From Candidatus Desantisiibacteriota bacterium (GTDB taxonomy: Bacteria > UBA9089 > CG2-30-40-21), in contig JACQYP010000015.1 in the NCBI GenBank assembly GCA_016208205.1, forward strand, positions 1 through 38,634: 38,634 bases of DNA. The letters are read 5' to 3'. Shown piece by piece: positions 32,827 through 38,634 of this stretch. The notes under the pieces are model-generated. The model did not search any database and was not told the DNA's origin. It saw only the letters and a program-made list of their open reading frames with translations. The position numbers and the translations under genes are program-made. Position 1 is the first letter of the stretch, and each line of letters begins with the position of its first letter.

Positions 32827-35800
32827 ATGCTGCTTGAGCTTGATTCCAAAAATACATTGCGATGGGCATTGAGGTATAAATCAGAAAAGTTGTACCTTCG
32901 TTTCTTCTCTTTGTTGGTAGAATATGAGAAGATTTCTCAAGATGATGTGATCTATCAATGCTATCGAGGTGCTCAACACTGTGAATTGGTAGAAAGCACA
33001 CTCAATCATTTAATCCCAAATATTACAAAGAGAGGCATGTCTGCTACAGAATGCTTTTGCCTCTTATCTGCAGTCTGGTTTCATGACATTTCTCCTATTT
33101 TTAAGAAAAAATCACATCCCAAGGATCACCATTATGAATATCTTTATAAGTCTTATGAGGATTGGTCATTAGATGAGCCGTTTGCCTATGCTATAAAACA
33201 GGTATGTTGCGGAACAGTTGCTGAATTTCCAAAAATAGAAGATGAATATCAAATTGGTGAGGAGACTATTCGGCTAAAGTTCCTTGCCTGTCTCTTGAGG
33301 CTCTCAGACTGGCTTGATCTTGGATATTGGGGTATACCACATGAAATGCTTGCCCCATGGAAAACAACAGAGGAAGATGTTGCAGCAACACTTCTAAAGG
33401 ATAAGTTTACTTATGAAATACTTGTTGATTCTGTTTATTGGATCATAGATGTCAGCCTTACCCCTAATCCTGAGCTACTTGGGACGGTATTGGCTGAAAA
33501 GATATATGAAAAAATAAAAATGAGGATAGATAAGGAGTTCAGTTTGGTTAAGGATGTCTTCAAGGCTCATTACCTTGGCTATCAAGGGATAACTGTGGAG
33601 ATGAAGGTTGCGGATAGGTTAAAACGCCCGCTTATTCTGCCCGGAATAAAAAAAACAGAGAAAGAGACAAATCTTATTCTCCCCTCTACCCCTTATAAAT
33701 TTCTTGATTATTATGATGTTAATGATACCTATATTTATTTTGGTCGAAAAAAGGATGTCTCTCGTTTTCTGGGACATATTGCAAGTAATAAATTTCTGGT
33801 AATCTATGGAGAGTCCGGGGTAGGAAAAACATCCCTGATTAAGGCAGGTCTAATCCCAAGGATAGACTCCAAGTTTATTCCTATCTATGTCAGATGTGAT
33901 GATAACCCGTGTGCAGCAGTCAAAAATGCAGTTATAAGCCAGTGCAAACTTTCTATAGATAATCCGGAGGCTACATTGCTTGATATCTTTAAGCATATTG
34001 AAACCAAGAAATGTATGCTGTTTATAGACCAATTTGAAGAATTCTTCAAAAGAGCCGAACGAAAAGCAAAAGATCAATTTATCAATGAATTAATGGAGTG
34101 CGTTTATTCCTCTGCAGTAGATGCAAGATTTGTCATAAGTATCAGGCGGGATTTCTTTGTTGAGATGGGCAGCTATCGGGAGGAGCTTCCAGAGTTACTC
34201 AGCTCTGCATGGGAGTTGTCGAAATTGACAGAGGTTGAGGCAAGACATTCGATAATCGATCCGGCTAAATTGTTTAATATTGACTATGACTTAGAGTTAT
34301 TGGATGAATTGGTTAAAGACATTACTGAAGAAAGTAGTCTCATCCATCCCACTCATATTCAAATTTTATGCAACCGTTTGATGGAAACACTTGACAAATC
34401 AGCCTTAAGAGATAGGTTGCCCCAGAGAATTTCCTACCAGACATATAAGGAACTCGGGGGTGCTCAGGGGATAATTTCTGATTATTTAGATACATCCTTA
34501 GATAAGTTTCCTGCCGGCAAAAAGGAGTATGCCAGGGATATATTAAGGATGATGACCACATCCTATGAGGTTAAAACATTAGTTGCAGCTGAGGATATCC
34601 TGGTCAATCTGAGGATTGATCCTGTCATTTTGAAGGAAATATTATCTGCATTGGTTGAGCACCGGCTTCTGCGATGTATCCATCAAAAATCATATGAATT
34701 AACCTCTGATTACTTAGCCAAGAGTATTACAGAGAAATGGCTGACCGATAAGGATGTAGAGATAAAAACATCCTTAGAGAATATTCATGCTGCACTTGAG
34801 GATTGGAAACAACACCGTTGGTTAATGAATATTCCCAGATTTGGTAAGATTTATCTTTATCGGGAAGATATTATTATCGAGCAGGAGGCATTTGAACTGC
34901 TTCTGAAAAGCTCATTGAAATTCTCTTTCCCTGCATGGTATTGGGCAATAAATATTCCAAGGGAAAGGGTTGTATCTATCCTGCTTGAGATTACCCAGCA
35001 GGTCAATGCTGAAGGGTTGCAAACCATTGTAGAGATAATGGATAAAGACAGCAGCCGAATTGTTGGACAACTCATGTATCGGCTTGAGGACTTAAACCCT
35101 CTTATTCGAGAAAAAGCAGCGGAGCTTTTGGGCAGGATAAAGGATACAAAGGCAACAGATGCCTTATTATCACGACTGAATGACCCTGATTGGCGTGTTG
35201 CCAGGGTAATAGGGATTGCACTTGGTAAGATTGGTGACCCAAAGGCATTTAAGGCTTTCTTAATCAGACTTGATGACCCTGATTGGAGGATACGAAAGGC
35301 AGCTGCATCAGCACTGGGGATGTTAAAGGATCCTGAGGCTATAGAGCCGTTGCTTGCCAGAATCAATGACCCTGATAATGAGGTTCGCAGGGCAGTAGCC
35401 ATTGCCCTTGGTGATCTGGGTGATTTAAGGGCATTTAAGCCTCTTCAGCGACGATTAAATGATTCTGATTCTGATGTCAGAGAGGCAGCTGTTATTGCCC
35501 TTGGAAATCTTGGAAATATAGAGTCGTTTGAATCTATCGTGTCAAAATCAAATGACCCTGACTGGCGGGTAAGAGAGGCTGTGGCTATTGCCTTAAGCAA
35601 GGTTGGTGGGGCAAGATCGTTTGATCCGCTTTTTGAAATGCTTTCTGATGCTGATTCTGATGTAAGAAAGGCTGTGGCTAAAGCATTGGGTATGCTTGGG
35701 ATTAAAAAAGCTATTGAACCGCTCCTTGATAAGCTTAATGACTCGGATTGGTGGGTAAGGGAGGCAGCCGCTAATGCCTTGAGTGGTTTTGGTGATCCAC

Positions 35801-36207
35801 GAACATTAGCCCCACTCTTAGCCGGATTAAATGACCCTGATTGGCGGGTAAGAGAGGCTGCGGCTAATGCCATGGGGAATATGGGCGGACAAGATGCCTT
35901 TGATGCCCTTTTGCAAGGGTTAAACGATTTAGATTGGCGAGTAAGAAAGGTCTCCATAGATGCCCTGGGCAAACTTGGTAATTTTAAGGCAGTAGACCCA
36001 TTGTTTACCAAGCTTTCAGATTCTGATTCAACTGTGCGGGCAAGTGCGGTTTATGCCCTCGGAAACCTTGGTGATCCAAATGCCATAGAACACCTTATCC
36101 ATGGGCTTGATGACCCGGTGGAAGATGTCCAAATTGCCTGTTTAACTGCCTTGCGAGCAATTGATAAAAAACTCTACAAAAGATCATCCGATAAATGGGG
36201 AAAGTAG
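32827..36207 (+). CDS. HD domain - STAND NTPase - HEAT repeat protein
   Basis: 1126 residues behind GAGGTG. Residues about 40-260 look like an HD-type hydrolase: His51, His86-Asp87 (WFHDISP), His101-His102, Asp161 (LLRLSDWLDLG). A novel-STAND-type P-loop NTPase (about 290-560) follows, with Walker A GESGVGKT (328-335), Walker B LFIDQFEEFF near 398-407 and RRDFF. A helical arm leads to about twelve 31-residue HEAT/PBS-lyase-like repeats (about 745-1115; NDPDWRVREAAANAL). STAND proteins act as switches: the repeat arm senses, the NTPase oligomerises and the N-terminal effector fires. This layout recalls Avs-type phage-defence proteins, but with HEAT instead of TPR and an HD effector. Other signalling roles are possible. 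Confidence 0.85.
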   Translation: MLLELDSKNTLRWALRYKSEKLYLRFFSLLVEYEKISQDDVIYQCYRGAQHCELVESTLNHLIPNITKRGMSATECFCLLSAVWFHDISPIFKKKSHPKDHHYEYLYKSYEDWSLDEPFAYAIKQVCCGTVAEFPKIEDEYQIGEETIRLKFLACLLRLSDWLDLGYWGIPHEMLAPWKTTEEDVAATLLKDKFTYEILVDSVYWIIDVSLTPNPELLGTVLAEKIYEKIKMRIDKEFSLVKDVFKAHYLGYQGITVEMKVADRLKRPLILPGIKKTEKETNLILPSTPYKFLDYYDVNDTYIYFGRKKDVSRFLGHIASNKFLVIYGESGVGKTSLIKAGLIPRIDSKFIPIYVRCDDNPCAAVKNAVISQCKLSIDNPEATLLDIFKHIETKKCMLFIDQFEEFFKRAERKAKDQFINELMECVYSSAVDARFVISIRRDFFVEMGSYREELPELLSSAWELSKLTEVEARHSIIDPAKLFNIDYDLELLDELVKDITEESSLIHPTHIQILCNRLMETLDKSALRDRLPQRISYQTYKELGGAQGIISDYLDTSLDKFPAGKKEYARDILRMMTTSYEVKTLVAAEDILVNLRIDPVILKEILSALVEHRLLRCIHQKSYELTSDYLAKSITEKWLTDKDVEIKTSLENIHAALEDWKQHRWLMNIPRFGKIYLYREDIIIEQEAFELLLKSSLKFSFPAWYWAINIPRERVVSILLEITQQVNAEGLQTIVEIMDKDSSRIVGQLMYRLEDLNPLIREKAAELLGRIKDTKATDALLSRLNDPDWRVARVIGIALGKIGDPKAFKAFLIRLDDPDWRIRKAAASALGMLKDPEAIEPLLARINDPDNEVRRAVAIALGDLGDLRAFKPLQRRLNDSDSDVREAAVIALGNLGNIESFESIVSKSNDPDWRVREAVAIALSKVGGARSFDPLFEMLSDADSDVRKAVAKALGMLGIKKAIEPLLDKLNDSDWWVREAAANALSGFGDPRTLAPLLAGLNDPDWRVREAAANAMGNMGGQDAFDALLQGLNDLDWRVRKVSIDALGKLGNFKAVDPLFTKLSDSDSTVRASAVYALGNLGDPNAIEHLIHGLDDPVEDVQIACLTALRAIDKKLYKRSSDKWGK

Positions 36208-36310
36208 GGGCAACCCTTGCGGTTGCCCTGTTCCTTGCGATTGTCCTGTCTTCTGCGATTGCCCAAAATGTTGCGGATAGAAAAAGGGCAGGGACAAGCC
36301 TTGCCCCTAC
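36204..36310. repeat. GTAGGGGCAA palindromic repeat
   Basis: The ends GTAGGGGCAA and TTGCCCCTAC are perfect 10-bp complements, with internal GGCAACC/GGTTGCC words. The repeat supplies the stop codon of the STAND gene (TAG 36205-36207), so the protein end may have been altered by its arrival. Confidence 0.75.
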
Positions 36311-36333
36311 CTATGAATGGAGAAAATAATGCA

Positions 36334-36747
36334 ATGAGCGAAAATCACAAGTATATTATCCTGGCAGCATCAGCATTTATCTGGATGTTACTGATGCTGT
36401 TTGTGGTCTGTTTGGCAGGTATCTATAAATCACAACAACCTCAGAGACAATCCCATGATACCTTTATTATCTTTAAGCAGAAACCGGTTGCCATGACAGA
36501 TATAAATACAATGATGCCCAGATGCAGATTAATCCCAAATGATGCCAGAGTCACTGCCTCATATTACTCATACTCAAGCAGTCCATCCTATGCTGACAGA
36601 TATATCAAGACTGAAAATAAATCCTTGTATACATCAAGCTCAAGGCTTGGCGAAGGAGATGGAGAATATTCAGGATTTTATCGCGGGATGCTCTGGTATA
36701 ATTCAGTCTTTAATCAGTATGAACACAGGGATTGGCTGGGAAGGTAG
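36334..36747 (+). CDS. Small membrane-anchored protein of unknown function
   Basis: 137 residues from ATG 36334; ATG 36313 in frame is an alternative, and the ORF further upstream only translates the repeat. A single N-terminal membrane helix (about 7-31, IILAASAFIWMLLMLFVVCLAGIY) is followed by a soluble region rich in Ser and Tyr (YYSYSSSPSYADRY). I do not recognise the family. It follows the STAND gene on the same strand, across a repeat. Confidence 0.65.
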   Translation: MSENHKYIILAASAFIWMLLMLFVVCLAGIYKSQQPQRQSHDTFIIFKQKPVAMTDINTMMPRCRLIPNDARVTASYYSYSSSPSYADRYIKTENKSLYTSSSRLGEGDGEYSGFYRGMLWYNSVFNQYEHRDWLGR

Positions 36748-36757
36748 CAACAGGAAT

Positions 36758-36839
36758 CAGGAGTCAGAAGACAGAAGTCAGGAGACAGAGTACAGAATTT
36801 TGCATACAGAATGTTTTAATTCCTGTATTCTGACTCCTG
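36758..36839. repeat. Palindromic repeat (CAGGAGTCAG / CTGACTCCTG)
   Basis: The outer arms are perfect 10-bp complements, and inner GTACAGAATT-type words pair with AATTCCTGTATTC imperfectly. It separates the small membrane-protein gene from glgP. Confidence 0.65.
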
Positions 36840-36868
36840 ACTTCACTTTAATAAATGGAGAAAAATAC

Positions 36869-38634
36869 ATGCCAAAAACAATGGAACTATTTGTTCAACC
36901 TATCGTGCCGCAAAGAATTGCTCGAATCAATGAAATAGCTTGTAATCTCTGGTTTTCATGGAATCCGGATGCTTTATTGCTTTTTTCATCTATTGATCGC
37001 AACCTCTGGAAAAAGACAGGGCATAACCCTATTAAATTCTTAAAAGAGGTAAGCCAGCATAAATTAGACAAGGCAAGCAAGGATAGAACCTATCTCTCAG
37101 AATACAATAAGATTATGGCTGCCTTTGACCATTATCTCTCTGAAACAGATACATGGTACGATCATCGATTTAGTGAAAGGAATGAGATTATTGCTTACTT
37201 CTCAGCTGAATATGGTCTTCATGAATCATTGAGTATCTATTCCGGGGGATTAGGCATACTGTCAGGAGATCATTGCAAGGCAGCAAGCGACCTTGGGCTT
37301 CCTTTTGTAGCTGTAGGCTTACTCTATCGACATGGATACTTTTCTCAGAAAATAGATGGACATGGCAATCAAATCGCTGAATATATGGACAACGAATTTG
37401 AGGAGATGCCCATTCGTCGTGTGTATAAAGACGATAAGAATAGAGAGCCTTTAATTGTAGATGTAGATATAGCCGGCCGTAAGGTATATGCAAATATCTG
37501 GGAGGCAAAAATAGGCAGGATACCCATTTATCTGCTTGATACAGATACAAACCTCAACAATGAAAATGACCGATTGATAACATATCAACTTTATGGCGGC
37601 AACTTAGATATGCGTATCTCTCAAGAGATAGTCTTGGGTATAGGCGGTGTGCGAGCCCTTCAGTCAATGGGGATAAAGCCAACTGTGTGGCATATGAACG
37701 AGGGGCATTCTGTGTTCCTGGGATTGGAACGCATCCGTAATCAGGTTAAATTAAATAGGTTAAACTTTCATGAGGCATTGGAAGTAGTCCGTGCTAAAAC
37801 AGTTTTTACCACTCATACCCCTGTACCTGCCGGACATGATGTTTTTCCGCTTGAGATGAAGGATCGTTATTTTCGGCATTATTGGGAAGAGGTCGGTTTA
37901 ACCCGTGATGAGTTTATGGAGCTTGGCGCTGAAGAATTACCAAATAAGGGTTTTAATCTGACACGATTAGCCTTTCGAATTGCCCATCATACTAATGCGG
38001 TCAGTCTCCTGCACTGGAAGGTAACCAGCAAGCTTTGTGAACAGCTTTGGCCGGATATTCCTGCAGAAGAAAATCCCATTATCCACATCACCAATGGCAT
38101 TCATACCTTTACATGGATTACTCCACCCATGGCAGATTTTTTTGATCAATATCTTGGACAAGAGTGGCGAAGCAATTTGTCAAAGACTGAATTCTGGCAA
38201 AAGATTTATGATATCCCTGATGATATTTACTGGGGCGTCAGGCAGGATATCAAACGCAAGATGATTGAGGTTGTCAGGACCAATCTAAAGAAACAACGCA
38301 TCAGAAATATGGCATCCACGACCGAGATTAGAGAGGTAGAAAATATTCTTGACCCTGAGATATTAACCATTGGATTTGCCAGACGATTTGCTACTTATAA
38401 ACGAGCAAACCTTATCCTTAAGGATTTAGAGAGACTAAAAAAGATTGTTAATGACCCTGAAAAACCTGTTAAAATTGTTTTTGCAGGCAAGTCGCATCCG
38501 GCTGATCATCATGGTCAGGATGTTATTCGTCAGATATACAATATCTCTCAAATGCCTGAATTTCGCAAACGAATTGTTTTGTTAGAGAACTATGATATCA
38601 ATATTGCCAGACACCTTGTCTCCGGCGTAGATGT
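36869..38634 (+). CDS. glgP: α-Glucan (glycogen) phosphorylase, 3' end outside window
   Basis: The frame is open from ATG 36869 (TGGAG eight bases upstream) to the window end, 588 codons of an expected 700-850. The N-terminal DUF3417-type region (about 12-115: IARINEIACNLWFSWNPDA) precedes the phosphorylase core. The core shows YFSAEYGLHESLSIYSGGLGILSGDH, WHMNEGHSVFLGLERI, TTHTPVPAGHDVF, ITNGIHTFTW and FARRFATYKRA. The enzyme releases glucose-1-phosphate from glycogen or maltodextrin with pyridoxal phosphate; the cofactor lysine lies beyond the window. This is the archaeal/bacterial GlgP type rather than the E. coli MalP type. Confidence 0.95.
   Translation, partial: MPKTMELFVQPIVPQRIARINEIACNLWFSWNPDALLLFSSIDRNLWKKTGHNPIKFLKEVSQHKLDKASKDRTYLSEYNKIMAAFDHYLSETDTWYDHRFSERNEIIAYFSAEYGLHESLSIYSGGLGILSGDHCKAASDLGLPFVAVGLLYRHGYFSQKIDGHGNQIAEYMDNEFEEMPIRRVYKDDKNREPLIVDVDIAGRKVYANIWEAKIGRIPIYLLDTDTNLNNENDRLITYQLYGGNLDMRISQEIVLGIGGVRALQSMGIKPTVWHMNEGHSVFLGLERIRNQVKLNRLNFHEALEVVRAKTVFTTHTPVPAGHDVFPLEMKDRYFRHYWEEVGLTRDEFMELGAEELPNKGFNLTRLAFRIAHHTNAVSLLHWKVTSKLCEQLWPDIPAEENPIIHITNGIHTFTWITPPMADFFDQYLGQEWRSNLSKTEFWQKIYDIPDDIYWGVRQDIKRKMIEVVRTNLKKQRIRNMASTTEIREVENILDPEILTIGFARRFATYKRANLILKDLERLKKIVNDPEKPVKIVFAGKSHPADHHGQDVIRQIYNISQMPEFRKRIVLLENYDINIARHLVSGVD

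Noticed and set aside
35445..36011. Antisense ORF of 188 codons (also 34857-35402)
   Set aside because: Both are shadows of the HEAT-repeat coding sequence.
36217..36333. N-terminal extension of the small membrane protein
   Set aside because: It translates the GTAGGGGCAA repeat; the membrane helix and plausible starts are at 36313 or 36334.

Overview
The window is a roughly 40% G+C bacterial chromosome segment from a Gram-negative-type cell (ExbB, two ExbD and TonB). I cannot name the phylum. Its style suits an uncultured lineage: a giant secreted protein with β-helix, CARDB, PEGA, cohesin-like, dockerin-like and FlgD-like modules, an NHL-repeat secreted protein, and self-complementary repeats in almost every intergenic gap.

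Left part (1-9.5 kb): a minus-strand protein quality-control operon tig-clpP-clpX ends in a hairpin plus T-run terminator. It diverges from a plus-strand secreted TPR/NHL/VWA-like protein across a compact region with two σ70-type promoters around a 16-bp palindrome. Next come a frameshifted methylguanine-DNA methyltransferase, a DUF433/DUF5615 toxin-antitoxin (TA) pair, and a PIN-PhoH ATPase gene cut by an in-frame TAA between Walker A and Walker B.

Middle part (9.7-18.9 kb): pyrG with a TTG start, then a TonB energising cluster (small membrane protein, ExbB, ExbD, ExbD, TonB). A signalling group follows: a CheY-like receiver, a GAF-HD-GYP c-di-GMP phosphodiesterase and a CHASE2 histidine kinase.

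Accessory part (18.9-32 kb) is the most unusual. Six partial, decayed copies of the 5' end of one secreted-protein gene alternate with six TA-type cassettes: a lone ORF6N protein, Phd/RelE-like, VapBC, AbrB/RelE-like, RelB-like with a truncated ParE, and MazEF. All lie on one strand. The array ends in the only intact copy, a 2513-residue multidomain secreted protein starting 50 bp after mazF. Two cassettes share one promoter/leader but carry unrelated TA pairs. I infer cassette accretion at the 5' end of the gene, for example by single-crossover insertion of circles carrying a TA pair plus a gene 5' segment. This array is my best candidate for an undescribed system.

Right part (32-38.6 kb): a dCTP deaminase/dUTPase-family gene with a 58-bp echo of itself downstream, then a near-perfect promoter followed by a 7-bp tandem repeat in the 5' leader of an HD-STAND NTPase-HEAT protein. 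That protein is a plausible sensor-switch-effector, possibly a phage-defence factor. A small membrane protein follows, then an α-glucan phosphorylase that runs off the window end.
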